Source: Pseudochelatococcus lubricantis | GTDB lineage: Bacteria; Pseudomonadota; Alphaproteobacteria; Rhizobiales; Beijerinckiaceae | Assembly: GCF_011762225.1 (NCBI RefSeq) | Contig: NZ_JAASQI010000003.1 | Location: forward strand, 434,001-498,000 | Direction: 5' to 3' | Length of the DNA: 64,000 nucleotides | In this document: positions 15,731 to 24,279 of the stretch, piece by piece | Position numbering within the stretch: the first letter of the stretch is position 1 | How the letters are laid out: each line of letters starts with the position of its first letter | The notes under the pieces: model-generated | Databases searched by the model: none | Told to the model about the DNA's origin: nothing | The model's input: only the letters and a program-made list of their open reading frames with translations | Made by a program: the position numbers and the translations under genes

Positions 15731-16771
15731 ATGACCAAAGCACCCCGCGCCTTCCGCCTCGACGCTCACACCGGCCAGGAAACACCCGCGCCGGACGCCG
15801 GCGAAATCCGTGAAACGCTGCTGTCGCAGGGCGACGTGCTGATGGAGGAACCCGAGAAGCCCGAGGGGGCGGAACCGGTTGCGCCGCCGCCGGCGCGCGG
15901 ATGGCGCACGCCCTGGCTCGGCCTGCTGCTGTCGGCGCTGGGTGGGCTCGCGACCCTGTGGATCGTGCTCGGAATCGAGCAGATGGTGTCACGGCTTATC
16001 GTCTCCGCGCCGGCGCTGGGATGGTTCGCGCTGGCGCTGGCGCTCGTCGCGTTGATCGCCTTCGCCGCTGTCGTCATCCGGGAGGCGTGGGGCGTGTTCC
16101 GCGAGAGGCGAATCGAATCGCTACGCCGCAAGGCCGTGACAGCCCGTGAAACCGATGACGAGGCCGCCGCCGCCGCCGTGGTGCGGGATCTCGTTTCGCT
16201 CTACGATTCGCGCCCCGAGACAGCCCGCGCCCGCGCCAACCTCGCCGCGCCCGGCGCTGACGCGATCATCGATGCAGCAGACCGCCTGACCATCGCGGAA
16301 CAGGAACTGCTCGCGCCGCTGGACCGCGCCGCTCGGCGCATCGTCGCCAATCAGGCCAAACAGGTGTCGATGGTGACCGCCGTCAGCCCGCGCGCCATCG
16401 TTGACGTCGCCTTCGTCCTCTACGCCTCCGCGAAGATGGTGCGCCAGATCGCGGCGCTTTACGGCGGGCGACCTGGCCTGTTCGGCTTTGTGCGCCTGTC
16501 CGGCAACGTGCTGTCGCATCTTGCGGTGACGGGGGGAATCGCGGTCGGCGACGATGTCATTCAGCAGGTGGTGGGGCTCGGCCTCGCCGCACGCCTTTCC
16601 GCGAAGCTGGGCGAGGGCGTGCTGAACGGCCTGCTCACGGCCCGTGTGGGCCTTGCCGCCATCGAGGTTTGCCGCCCGCTGCCCTTCATGTCCGTGGAAC
16701 CGCCCCGCTTCGGCGACGTCGCATCCGGACTTTTCGACCGCAACAGGCCAAAAGAGGAACAGGCCGACTGA
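15731..16771 (+). CDS. YcjF-like TIGR01620/DUF697 membrane protein
   Basis: A 346-residue inner-membrane protein paired with YcjX. It has a Pro/Glu-rich cytoplasmic N-terminus (to about residue 56) and two adjacent membrane helices near 59-80 and 94-118. A soluble helical region follows, with WRAV-like acidic/basic stretches. The C-terminal DUF697 region has a hydrophobic GGRPGLFGFVRLSGNVLSHL segment and SAKLGEGVLNGLLTARVGLA. Position directly behind ycjX is the family's standard context. Confidence 0.9.
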   Translation: MTKAPRAFRLDAHTGQETPAPDAGEIRETLLSQGDVLMEEPEKPEGAEPVAPPPARGWRTPWLGLLLSALGGLATLWIVLGIEQMVSRLIVSAPALGWFALALALVALIAFAAVVIREAWGVFRERRIESLRRKAVTARETDDEAAAAAVVRDLVSLYDSRPETARARANLAAPGADAIIDAADRLTIAEQELLAPLDRAARRIVANQAKQVSMVTAVSPRAIVDVAFVLYASAKMVRQIAALYGGRPGLFGFVRLSGNVLSHLAVTGGIAVGDDVIQQVVGLGLAARLSAKLGEGVLNGLLTARVGLAAIEVCRPLPFMSVEPPRFGDVASGLFDRNRPKEEQAD

Positions 16772-16870
16772 AGCGTTTTCAAGCAAAGTGGATACCGGTT
16801 TGCGTGAAGAAAGCGCGTAATATCAAAAACTTATAGCATTTCGGCGTTTCAATGAAATGTCGAAATTCTA
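16772..16870. repeat. Dispersed Hyphomicrobiales-type intergenic repeat
   Basis: Directly after the DUF697 gene come a GCGTTTTCAAGCAAAGTGG segment and ACCGGTTTGCGTGAAGAAAG, then AGCATTTCGGCG. From memory, near-identical GCGTTTTC-AGCGAAGTGG-ACCGGTTCGCGTGAAGAAAACGCG units recur between genes in many Rhizobiales genomes. GCGTTTTC and GAAAGCGC can pair as hairpin arms. The rest of the gap to 17080 has no recognised gene. Only one copy lies in this window. Confidence 0.5.
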
Positions 16871-17080
16871 TAGACACTTTCAGCATCAAGCCACTGCTCT
16901 ATCCAATTGTTGACGCATCGGAGTTATGCAGAAGCGGCACCCAACTTCCGGCTTGATGCGACCAGAGCGCCTGGCGAAAACTCACGAAAATCGATTGGCC
17001 GATGATTTTGGCCTGCAGCAGGGGCCGATTCCCTGTTTTCTGCCCTGACCATTCGCCGGCACCTTCCCGGGGATTGAAGC

Positions 17081-17114
17081 CTCATGCGGCCGGAAGGAAC
17101 TCCGGCCGCATGAG
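17081..17114. terminator. Perfect 14-bp hairpin after the lipoprotein gene
   Basis: CTCATGCGGCCGGA (17081-17094) and TCCGGCCGCATGAG (17101-17114) pair perfectly around the loop AGGAAC, 12 bases beyond the stop of the minus-strand lipoprotein gene. No T-run follows, so it may act as a terminator or an mRNA 3'-end stabiliser. Confidence 0.55.
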
Positions 17115-17126
17115 CGGTAAGCCCGG

Positions 17127-17390
17127 TCAGTTGCAGCGCTGATAGCGACGGCCGCGATACCAGTATTCCTCGCAACGCGGCGCCGTCGCGGCACCGATGA
17201 TCGCACCGCCGGCCGCGCCGATCGCGCCGCCAGCCAGCGCGCCGCCTGCCCTGCCGGTGGCAAGGCCGCCAACGAGCGCGCCCGTGCCGCCGCCGATCAG
17301 CGCACCGCCAACCGCGCGATCCGTGGGGTTGGTCGTGTTGCAGGCCGCAAGCCCGAGCGCCATCATAGAAACGATCAGAATCTTTTTCAT
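17127..17390 (-). CDS. Small Gly-zipper lipoprotein
   Basis: An 87-residue protein starting MKKILIVSMMALGLAAC, a lipoprotein signal with lipobox LAAC (Cys17). The middle is a run of Gly/Ala helix-packing repeats (GGALIGGGTGALVGGLATG and GGALAGGAIGAAGGAIIGAA), a Gly-zipper as in the YMGG/17-kDa surface-antigen families. It ends in an aromatic/basic EYWYRGRRYQRCN tail. Such proteins sit in the outer membrane or periplasm; the exact role is unknown. A frame extension to 17459 adds nothing that looks like protein. Confidence 0.85.
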   Translation of the reverse strand: MKKILIVSMMALGLAACNTTNPTDRAVGGALIGGGTGALVGGLATGRAGGALAGGAIGAAGGAIIGAATAPRCEEYWYRGRRYQRCN

Positions 17391-17572
17391 GCTGCATCCT
17401 CCAAAAACAATTCTCAGCCCCTCACCATGCCATCGCCCGGGGCGTCCGGCGCCTGTCATACATCATGTGAACGACAGGCGCGAGACCAAGGGGCAAGGCA
17501 CCCCGGGGCATCATCAGGCCGGGCACGGCCGTCCTGCAGGACGCGCGACACCCGGTGCGCCACCGGCAAGCG

Positions 17573-17962
17573 TCACGCGCCGGGCGCGGGCCTCGCCGCG
17601 GGACCGGAAGTCGGCGCGGAAGGCGTGCCAGCGCGGTAACGCTTCGACAACAGGTTGACGTCCTGCCCGATGCTGTCGAGCAGATCGATCAACCAGACGT
17701 TGTCCTTGCCGACCGTGTCGGAGATGCTCTGGCGGATGATCTCGATCTTGGCCGCAACCTCGAATTCGTTGCGCGCGGCAAGGCCACCGACGGCACGTTC
17801 AATGGACTTCAGTTCGCGCAGCAGCTCGTCCCGGAGAGAACGCTGGTCGTCCGCATTGATGAGCGGGGAATCGAGCATGCCGCGCAGAGCCGCCCAGCGC
17901 AACCCGAAGGAAGACACCGAGTTCTGCTGTTCAGGCTCGGAATGCGAGGTAAGAGAAGTCAT
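17573..17962 (-). CDS. Hypothetical protein, about 129 residues
   Basis: The ATG at 17962 has GGAG eight bases upstream. The protein is soluble and mostly helical: LRDELLRELKSIERAVGGLA and FEVAAKIEIIRQSISDTVG look like a small coiled bundle. The C-terminal ~18 residues are a Pro/Ala/Gly-rich tail. It shows no enzymatic motif, and I do not recognise the family. It is on the same strand as the lipoprotein gene 180 bases downstream but probably separate. Confidence 0.6.
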   Translation of the reverse strand: MTSLTSHSEPEQQNSVSSFGLRWAALRGMLDSPLINADDQRSLRDELLRELKSIERAVGGLAARNEFEVAAKIEIIRQSISDTVGKDNVWLIDLLDSIGQDVNLLSKRYRAGTPSAPTSGPAARPAPGA

Positions 17963-18640
17963 TCTGATGCTCCGGTTTTCAATACAGCCCATAGGAAAAG
18001 GCGTATTCAGGTCGAATTATGTTCGGATAAGGTCAGACATTGGCATCATCGCGGCAATCGCACCACTTCCGAGTGAATGAACGGGAAATGACCTGAACAA
18101 ACTTTTAATGAAAGACCCTTGCACGACGATTTTCCACGCGCCGGCGACATGCGCCCATCTCATAACTGCCGTTTCACCGCAGCGTGCACCGCTGGCGCGA
18201 CGGGCTGAAAAGCCTGTTCATATCGCCGCTCCATGTTTCCCGTTTATATTCCAAAGCTATCAAAAACTGTTTTCTGGATTATCGCTCCAGATTGGGGACG
18301 TTTTGCTAAGGCACCACCGCGATTCAGTCATCCAAGCAGGCATAAGCTAGTTTATAGGCTGTATCCACTTTTCGAAACCATGCTTCGGAATTACCGCGCC
18401 GTGAAAACCGCTGAAAGGCACACATCGGCTGCAGGCGCGCAGCTCGTTCAGCATTCACGGCAGATGATTCGCATGCCGGATGCAACCGGAGGAAGCATAC
18501 CGTCACACAAACGCACGGGATCGACAGAAGTTCCCGTGCATCGAAAAAATGGAAACACGATTCGTCTTGTCGTCACGCGGCAATAACCGGACGCGCGCGT
18601 GAGACTGTATAGCGGCGATGGCGCGCCGCAGCCTGGATTG
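17963..18640. other. Intergenic, about 680 bases, no gene recognised
   Basis: Between the hypothetical gene's start (17962) and the mucR terminator. Short frames on both strands lack protein character. One feature stands out: GCACGGGA (18513-18520) and TCCCGTGC (18532-18539), an 8-bp inverted repeat with an 11-base loop. A non-coding RNA is possible but nothing identifies one. Confidence 0.45.
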
Positions 18641-18676
18641 AGAAAAAAGCCGCGCGGATGGGTGCACCCGCGCGGC
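18641..18676 (-). terminator. Rho-independent terminator of mucR
   Basis: Arms GCCGCGCGG (18649-18657) and CCGCGCGGC (18668-18676) form a 9-bp stem. Read on the minus strand, TTTTTTCTC follows directly (A-run at 18643-18648). It lies 55 bases beyond the mucR stop. Confidence 0.85.
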
Positions 18677-18730
18677 ATTACACTGCAGTCATCCGCATTC
18701 GCGGCGCATCGACCACCCCGATTTCCGACA

Positions 18731-19222
18731 TCAGTCGGCGGCAGCGGCCTTGCGGCGCGACCTCTTCGCGGGCGCTGCTGCAGTCGGCGCGGGCTGGACT
18801 GCATCACGCTTGCGCTGCTGCCCGAGCCCCATTTCCTTTGCAAGCTGGGAGCGGGCAAGAGCATAGTTGGGCGCAACCATAGGATAGTCAGGCGCAAGGC
18901 CCCACTTTTCCCTGTATTGCTCGGGCGTCAAGTCGTATTGCGTCCGCAGATGGCGCTTGAGCGACTTGAATTTCTTCCCGTCTTCCAGGCAAACAATATA
19001 GTCCGGCGTGATGGATTTCTTGATGGCAACCGCCGGCTTCGGCGGTTCTGCTGCTACCTCGCTGGCGCTCACCGACACGCGCCGCAGCGCCGAGTGCACT
19101 TCGTTGATGAGAGCCGGCAATTCCACCGCCGCGACAGAGTTGTTTGCGACATAGGCAGAAACAATGTCGGCAGCGAGCTCGACATAGTTCACCTTATCTG
19201 CTTGCTGTGCGTCGTCAGTCAC
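18731..19222 (-). CDS. mucR: MucR/Ros family zinc-finger-like transcriptional regulator
   Basis: A 163-residue regulator of the Ros/MucR family, which controls exopolysaccharide, motility and symbiosis or virulence genes in Hyphomicrobiales. The finger region is [28 protein letters not shown], followed by the conserved [15 protein letters not shown]. Zinc ligands expected at Cys-x2-Cys/Asp, His, His read Cys78, Asp81, His91, and Gln95 in place of the usual last histidine (RTHY). The C-terminus is an Ala/Lys-rich basic tail. The start is GTG at 19222 with GAGG seven bases before it. It ends at a strong terminator. Confidence 0.93.
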   Translation of the reverse strand: MTDDAQQADKVNYVELAADIVSAYVANNSVAAVELPALINEVHSALRRVSVSASEVAAEPPKPAVAIKKSITPDYIVCLEDGKKFKSLKRHLRTQYDLTPEQYREKWGLAPDYPMVAPNYALARSQLAKEMGLGQQRKRDAVQPAPTAAAPAKRSRRKAAAAD

Positions 19223-19868
19223 TTCTGAGCCTCAATAAAAAGAGAATAAATCACCCCGTTTCCAAGACTTCTTAGTTCATAAGTTTTAATCGTGCAACAC
19301 CAAAATATACCCATTTGAGGCAATTCGCGGAGGTTTTCGAACATTTTCCGCCTCCGCCGGTCTCTCCGCACGATTTTGCAACGCAGCGAAACGGCTCTAC
19401 GGTGGCATTTACTTTCATACCCGACAAAATTGTCACCTGATCCCCTTCATATCAGCCTGCCACATCGCTGTCGGCGCTGTCGATCGGGACTATCATTGTC
19501 CGACTGTTTCATGAACTCGCGTTAATGTATGAACGAACCATGGCGACATCAACCGTTATGGCTTAATTTTACTCTGTATTTTATGCTATTGCATCCGTCC
19601 CCATGAAACGGACGATGTCCCCCATACACGAATCTGTGAATAACTATGCCTTTACGGCACACATCTTGTATAGCAAGACGCTAAACTGAAGCTCAAGCGT
19701 AACCAAAACAGGCCTGGTTCTGTGCCAAGCCCCTGCCCAAACCGCTGATGACGGGGAACTTTTGTCATGGCGGCGCGGTTTCGATTGGAATACGCTGCGC
19801 GGGTCGCGTTTGCGCCCGGACGGGGCGGATATCTTAATCGCAGATGCTTCCGACATGGAGTTATGGTC
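19223..19868. other. Long divergent intergenic region upstream of mucR
   Basis: About 645 bases between mucR (-) and a GNAT gene (+). The part next to mucR is relatively AT-rich, with several T/A runs (19225-19310), consistent with the autoregulated AT-rich promoters bound by MucR proteins. No gene or RNA is recognised in it. Confidence 0.5.
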
Positions 19869-20168
19869 ATGACACAAGCCGTTGCTGATAATAAAGACGC
19901 CCGTCGCTTCGAACTGCCTGTCGACGGCCATGTCGCCTTCATCGATTACCGGATTGAAACTGCCGGAGACGACGCCGACAACCCGGTATACGTGCTCGAA
20001 CACACCGAGGTGCCGGAAGAGCTGGGCGGCCGGGGCGTGGGCAGCCAGCTCGCCGCCGGCGCGCTCGATATCATCCGCCAGTCGGGCGGGCGTGTGCGCT
20101 CTGAATGCTCGTTCATCTCGCGCTATCTCAGCCGCCACAGCGACTACAGCGATATCGTCGCCCCCTGA
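19869..20168 (+). CDS. Small GNAT-type N-acetyltransferase (COG2388/YjdJ-like)
   Basis: A 99-residue protein of the short GNAT class (human GTN10/NATD1, bacterial YjdJ). It shows the GHVAFIDYRIE strand, VLEHTEVPEELGGRGVGSQL (acetyl-CoA phosphate-binding loop RGVGSQL) and the C-terminal CSFISRYLSRHSDYSDIV motif with the conserved aromatic/His positions. GGAG lies eight bases before the ATG at 19869; a slightly earlier ATG at 19863 is too close to it. The substrate of this subfamily is not firmly known. Confidence 0.85.
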   Translation: MTQAVADNKDARRFELPVDGHVAFIDYRIETAGDDADNPVYVLEHTEVPEELGGRGVGSQLAAGALDIIRQSGGRVRSECSFISRYLSRHSDYSDIVAP

Positions 20169-20368
20169 ACGGGCCGGCATGAGATTGCGGAGGCGGCGTT
20201 TTTCACTCCCCGGCGCCGCCGGCCGGCAGATTTGAATCATTCCGGCGATCTGTACAGAAGCGCTGCAATTGGGTATGCAACACGCATTGTGTGGCAGGCG
20301 GGGACCATGGCTCCCGCCCATTTGTCAGTGGCGCCGCCGGCGGCCGGCGGAATTGCGGGAGAGGACCG

Positions 20369-21367
20369 ATGACAACCGGTACGGCTTTGCCTTCATCGCA
20401 ACTCGTGACGATCTTCGGAGGGTCCGGCTTCCTTGGCCGCCATGTGGTGCGGGCGCTGGCGCGCCGCGGATACCGTATCCGTGTCGCGGTACGCCGGCCG
20501 GACCTCGTCGGCCACCTCCAGCCACTCGGCGTGGTGGGGCAGATCACCGCAGTCCAGGCCAACGTCCGCTTCCGCGATTCCGTTACCCGGGCGGCGGCCG
20601 GCTCTGATGTGGTCATCAACCTCGTGGGCATCCTGCAGGAGACCGGGCGCCAGAATTTTTCGCCCGTCCAGCACCAGGGAGCGCAGGCCATCGCGGAGGC
20701 AGCCGTGGCCCAGGGCGCGCGGCTGATCCATGTCTCGGCCATCGGTGCTGACAAGGCATCGCCGTCTCTCTATGCGCGCACCAAGGCGCTGGGCGAGGAG
20801 GCGGTGCTCACCGCCGTGCCTGACGCCGTGATCTTCCGCCCATCCATCGTTTTCGGCCAGGAGGACGGCTTCTTCAACCGTTTCGCGGCGCTGGCGCGGG
20901 CTTTCCCGGTGTTGCCGCTCGTCGGCGCGGAAACGAAGTTCCAGCCGGTTTTCGTGGGTGACGTGGCCGAGGCCATCGCCCGGGCAGTCGACGGCACGGT
21001 GCGTGGCGGCGTCTACGAACTCGGCGGCCCCGAAGTGCGGACGCTCCGTCAGCTTGTGGACGAGGTGCAGGCGATCACCGGCCGCAACCGGCCCGTGATC
21101 GCGCTGCCTTTCGGCATTGCCCGCCTTCAGGCTGCGGTGATCGAAACTCTGGACAAGCTCACCTTCGGGCTGCTGCCGGATCTCATCGTCATCACGCGCG
21201 ATCAGGTGAAGCTGCTGGCGCTCGACAATGTCGTCTCCGGGGCGGCGAAGGCGGAAGGGCGCACGCTTGAGGGAATCGGCATCATCCCGACCGCCCATCA
21301 GGCGATCCTGCCCGGTTATCTGTGGCGTTTCCGCAAGTCAGGCCAGTTCGACGAGGTGCGGGTCTGA
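20369..21367 (+). CDS. Complex I NDUFA9-like protein (atypical SDR)
   Basis: A 332-residue NAD(P)-binding Rossmann protein related to the NDUFA9 accessory subunit of NADH:quinone oxidoreductase, typical of alphaproteobacteria. The cofactor motif is TIFGGSGFLGRHVV near residues 13-26. It is followed by INLVGIL, the KASPSLYARTKALGEEAV segment (Tyr-x3-Lys like) and VIFRPSIVFGQEDGF. GAGAGGA precedes the ATG at 20369. Its TGA directly abuts the TCA of the convergent next gene, the two sharing TGATCA with no bases between them. Confidence 0.9.
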   Translation: MTTGTALPSSQLVTIFGGSGFLGRHVVRALARRGYRIRVAVRRPDLVGHLQPLGVVGQITAVQANVRFRDSVTRAAAGSDVVINLVGILQETGRQNFSPVQHQGAQAIAEAAVAQGARLIHVSAIGADKASPSLYARTKALGEEAVLTAVPDAVIFRPSIVFGQEDGFFNRFAALARAFPVLPLVGAETKFQPVFVGDVAEAIARAVDGTVRGGVYELGGPEVRTLRQLVDEVQAITGRNRPVIALPFGIARLQAAVIETLDKLTFGLLPDLIVITRDQVKLLALDNVVSGAAKAEGRTLEGIGIIPTAHQAILPGYLWRFRKSGQFDEVRV

Positions 21368-22111
21368 TCAGCCCCGTGCCGCCGTGCCGCGGGCAACGGC
21401 CTTGTGGATCCGTACCATCAGCGCTGCACCGAAGAGGGGCGTGACAAGGTTCACCACCGGCACCATGACCACGAGCGCCGTCACCAGCCCGCCGAGCAGC
21501 ACCGTCCCGCTGTGCCGGCGGCGCAATTCCTTCGCCTCCGCCACGGGCAGATAGCGCGTGGCGGCGAGTTCAAAATACTCCCGGCCGAACAGATAGGCGT
21601 TCGCCCCCACAAAGGCGAACAGGTTGACGACGGGCACCAGCAGCAGCATCAGCGCGAGCAAGTTGACGCCAGCGGAAATCGCGGCGAAGCGCAGACCCGC
21701 GAGCAACGCCTGCCCCACCGGCATTGCCTTTCCCGGCGTGCCGTAAGGGTCGCAGCGCCTCTCGACGATCTCCGCCACATCGTCGAGGAAGTAGCTCGCG
21801 ACGATGGCCGAGACGGGCGGGATGAGGAACACGAGACCGACAAACACTCCCACCCCTGCGAGCACAACCGCAAGCGTGCCGACAAGCGGGTAGTTCGCCA
21901 GCCAGACCCATTGCTCCGAAAGCCACCGGATAAGCTGCGCGAGCCCTGTGCCTATCGCCAGCAGGAGCAGCAGCGTCAGCCCGAGCGAACGCCACAGCAC
22001 CCTGCGCAGCGGCGGCGAAAACACATCGCGCGCCGCCTCCACTGCCGCCTTCAGCACAAGGCCAATTTCGGGCGGCTCCCGCCGCTGTTCAGGAATAACG
22101 TCGTTCGCCAT
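21368..22111 (-). CDS. EI24/CysZ-like integral membrane protein (sulfate transporter family)
   Basis: A 247-residue polytopic membrane protein with hydrophobic stretches around residues 30-55, 67-95, 130-165 and 205-230. FVGANAYLFGREYFELAATR and the SYFLDDVAEIVERR loop are typical of the EI24/CysZ family (COG2981). CysZ helps sulfate uptake in enterobacteria, but most alphaproteobacterial members are untested and no sulfur gene is adjacent. The start at 22111 is favoured; a frame extension to 22144 is possible. Confidence 0.8.
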   Translation of the reverse strand: MANDVIPEQRREPPEIGLVLKAAVEAARDVFSPPLRRVLWRSLGLTLLLLLAIGTGLAQLIRWLSEQWVWLANYPLVGTLAVVLAGVGVFVGLVFLIPPVSAIVASYFLDDVAEIVERRCDPYGTPGKAMPVGQALLAGLRFAAISAGVNLLALMLLLVPVVNLFAFVGANAYLFGREYFELAATRYLPVAEAKELRRRHSGTVLLGGLVTALVVMVPVVNLVTPLFGAALMVRIHKAVARGTAARG

Positions 22112-22648
22112 TCGTCCAGAATCATTTGACCGACAGGGTTGCACTCAACGGACGATAACGGCGCAGGGCCAATCCTCGCAACGAGTCACACCCGTCAAGA
22201 GCCGGTATAAGCAGATTTTGCCCGTCCGATCAATGGACGCCTCGGGTTACTTCTTCGCAGGCCGTGCAGGCCGTCACGCCGGGCTCGACAAAATTGTCGC
22301 GCACTGTTTATTTATGACGCATAATGCCGTATGAAACGACACGGCGGGAAGCGCGGCTTGTCGTGTGACAATCCGAGGAAAATCTTCCCCTCCGGCATGG
22401 CGAGTTCTTGCATTTATGGGGCAACGGTGGATTTAAGCTATATGCATATAAAAATTACAGACAAGTTGAATATTTGCAATTGGCGACACACTGTTTCGCT
22501 TTATCGTTTAGTTAATTTTAATTTACCAAACAAATTCAGATATATTTCTACGGTAAATAAAAATTATTTGCAAAATAACATATTAAATTACTTATAAAAT
22601 TTATAATTAATGCTAGTAATAATTTACTATAATTATCTTTGATGAGCA
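22112..22648. other. Intergenic region upstream of the chemoreceptor, AT-rich second half
   Basis: About 540 bases. From about 22435 to 22640 it is strikingly AT-rich (for example AATTTTAATTTACC and runs of TTATAAAATTTATAATTAA) against a GC-rich background. No gene is recognised. It could be the promoter and silencer-binding region of the chemoreceptor gene, since MucR/Ros proteins prefer such DNA. Confidence 0.5.
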
Positions 22649-24181
22649 ATGTCTGAAATGAACACTTTAATCGGCAAGCACCCTCCCCCCAATCCTGGAA
22701 AAGCGGCCTTGACTGACACTATTCGCGCCATTCTCTCAGCGGAAACATCCCCCGAAGCCGCCCTCCAATCGCTGGTCGGAGCGGACGTTCCTGCTGAAAC
22801 GATAATCGAGGCGCTGCTTGAAGCGTCCGTGGCCTTGTCCCGGCATCATGGCCTGTGGTCCTCACTCCGGTCCGACGGGATATCCGGCGAAATGGCCGGA
22901 CGCCTTCAGGCGTCGCTTGCTGTCCTTCTGCATTTTGCATGCGCGCGAGCGGTGGAAATCGCGCTCGCGGGCTATGCGGAGGAGAACGATCTGAACAATC
23001 TGCGCCGGCTCGCAGCCACTGTCGTCGATATCAATGGCGTGGCAAGCGAAATCGTTTCGCTGACGCATAACTCGCACAGGGCCAGTCTTGGCGCGCGCTC
23101 CGTTGCGGCGGCGGCCACGGAACTCGTCGCGTCGATCAACGTTATCGAGCAATCCAGCAATCAGGTGCTGCAGGAGGTGCGCGATGTAAGCCGGACGGCG
23201 ACCGACGTCCGCGATAATGTCGACAACCTGCGCGCGGCCATGTCGGATATAACCGCCACGACGGACGAGACCCAGGCGACGGTGAAGGGCGTCGAAGGAG
23301 CGTTCGTGCAGATCGCCAATACGCTGGGCGCGATCGACGCCATCGCCCGGCAGACGAACCTGCTGGCGCTCAACGCGACCATCGAGGCGGCGCGCGCGGG
23401 CGAAGCCGGCCGCGGCTTCGCCGTCGTCGCTTCGGAGGTGAAAGCCCTCGCCGGGCAGACGGCCAACGCCACGAGGGATATCGGGCAGAGCATCGCCGGC
23501 ATGCGAGCCGTCATCGGCACGTTGACCGATACGCTTGCGCGGTCGCAAAAGGCAGTGCACTTCGGGCGGGCAGCCATCGATGGCGTCGCCGAGACGGTTG
23601 AGCGAACGTCGACAACGGTCGCGTCCGTCATCGATCATATGGGGGAGATCGCGCACGTCCTCTCGCAGCAGAGCGAAGCCAGCAGCGAGATCGCGACCAC
23701 CATCGAGGCCGAGGCGCGGCTTACGACGGAGAATGAGGCGTCGCTCGACCGCATGGCCGGCAAGCTGCAGCTCGGCAATGACCATCTCTCCGCCAGCGCG
23801 CAAAACTGGTTTCAGGCCTCGTCGACGCAGGCCCTTTGCGAGATGGCCAAGATCGACCACGTGCTGTTCAAGAAGCGTGTCATCGACAGCCTCACCGGCC
23901 GGCAGGCGTGGCGATCTGGCGACGTGCCCGATCACAACGGCTGCCGTCTCGGCAAATGGTACAACGGCTTGAACAACGATTGCATTTGCAGCCTGCCCGC
24001 GTTCAGAAACCTCGTGGAGCCGCACAGGCGCGTGCATGAGGCCGCCCGCACCGCACTGGCGTGCCATGAAACCGGCCGCACGGACGAAGCCATCCGCCAG
24101 CTTTCGGAAATGGATCAGGCCAGCCAGGAAGTCATCCAGCTGCTGGACGACTTGTCGGCAACCATCAAGGAACGCTGCTGA
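22649..24181 (+). CDS. Soluble methyl-accepting chemotaxis protein with C-terminal CZB domain
   Basis: A 510-residue chemoreceptor with no membrane segment, so it is cytoplasmic. An N-terminal helical domain of unknown type (to about 130) precedes the signalling domain; its hairpin tip reads [20 protein letters not shown] (229-248), then [20 protein letters not shown]. The C-terminal zinc-binding CZB domain (about 399-469) has His404 in KIDHVLFK, Cys432 in NGCRLGKW, and His459 and His463 in [12 protein letters not shown] receptors sense zinc or hypochlorous acid. No che genes are nearby, so it is an orphan receptor. Confidence 0.93.
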   Translation: MSEMNTLIGKHPPPNPGKAALTDTIRAILSAETSPEAALQSLVGADVPAETIIEALLEASVALSRHHGLWSSLRSDGISGEMAGRLQASLAVLLHFACARAVEIALAGYAEENDLNNLRRLAATVVDINGVASEIVSLTHNSHRASLGARSVAAAATELVASINVIEQSSNQVLQEVRDVSRTATDVRDNVDNLRAAMSDITATTDETQATVKGVEGAFVQIANTLGAIDAIARQTNLLALNATIEAARAGEAGRGFAVVASEVKALAGQTANATRDIGQSIAGMRAVIGTLTDTLARSQKAVHFGRAAIDGVAETVERTSTTVASVIDHMGEIAHVLSQQSEASSEIATTIEAEARLTTENEASLDRMAGKLQLGNDHLSASAQNWFQASSTQALCEMAKIDHVLFKKRVIDSLTGRQAWRSGDVPDHNGCRLGKWYNGLNNDCICSLPAFRNLVEPHRRVHEAARTALACHETGRTDEAIRQLSEMDQASQEVIQLLDDLSATIKERC

Positions 24182-24230
24182 GGCGACTCGACGGCGGACT
24201 TTCCGGCGGGCTGGACAGGACGACCGGCCG

Positions 24231-24259
24231 GGGCCGGGAGCGGGCTCGACTTCCGGCCC
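24231..24259. terminator. Hairpin between convergent chemoreceptor and dehydrogenase genes
   Basis: GGGCCGGGA (24231-24239) and TTCCGGCCC (24251-24259) form a 9-bp stem with one G-T pair and an 11-base loop between genes ending at 24181 (+) and 24280 (-). No T-run. Confidence 0.4.
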
Positions 24260-24279
24260 GACGTACGAGCCGAAAGGCG

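Noticed and set aside
16924-17397. Minus-strand frames of 96-157 codons around the Gly-zipper lipoprotein gene
   Set aside because: They overlap the lipoprotein in another frame and run through the perfect hairpin at 17081-17114; no protein features.
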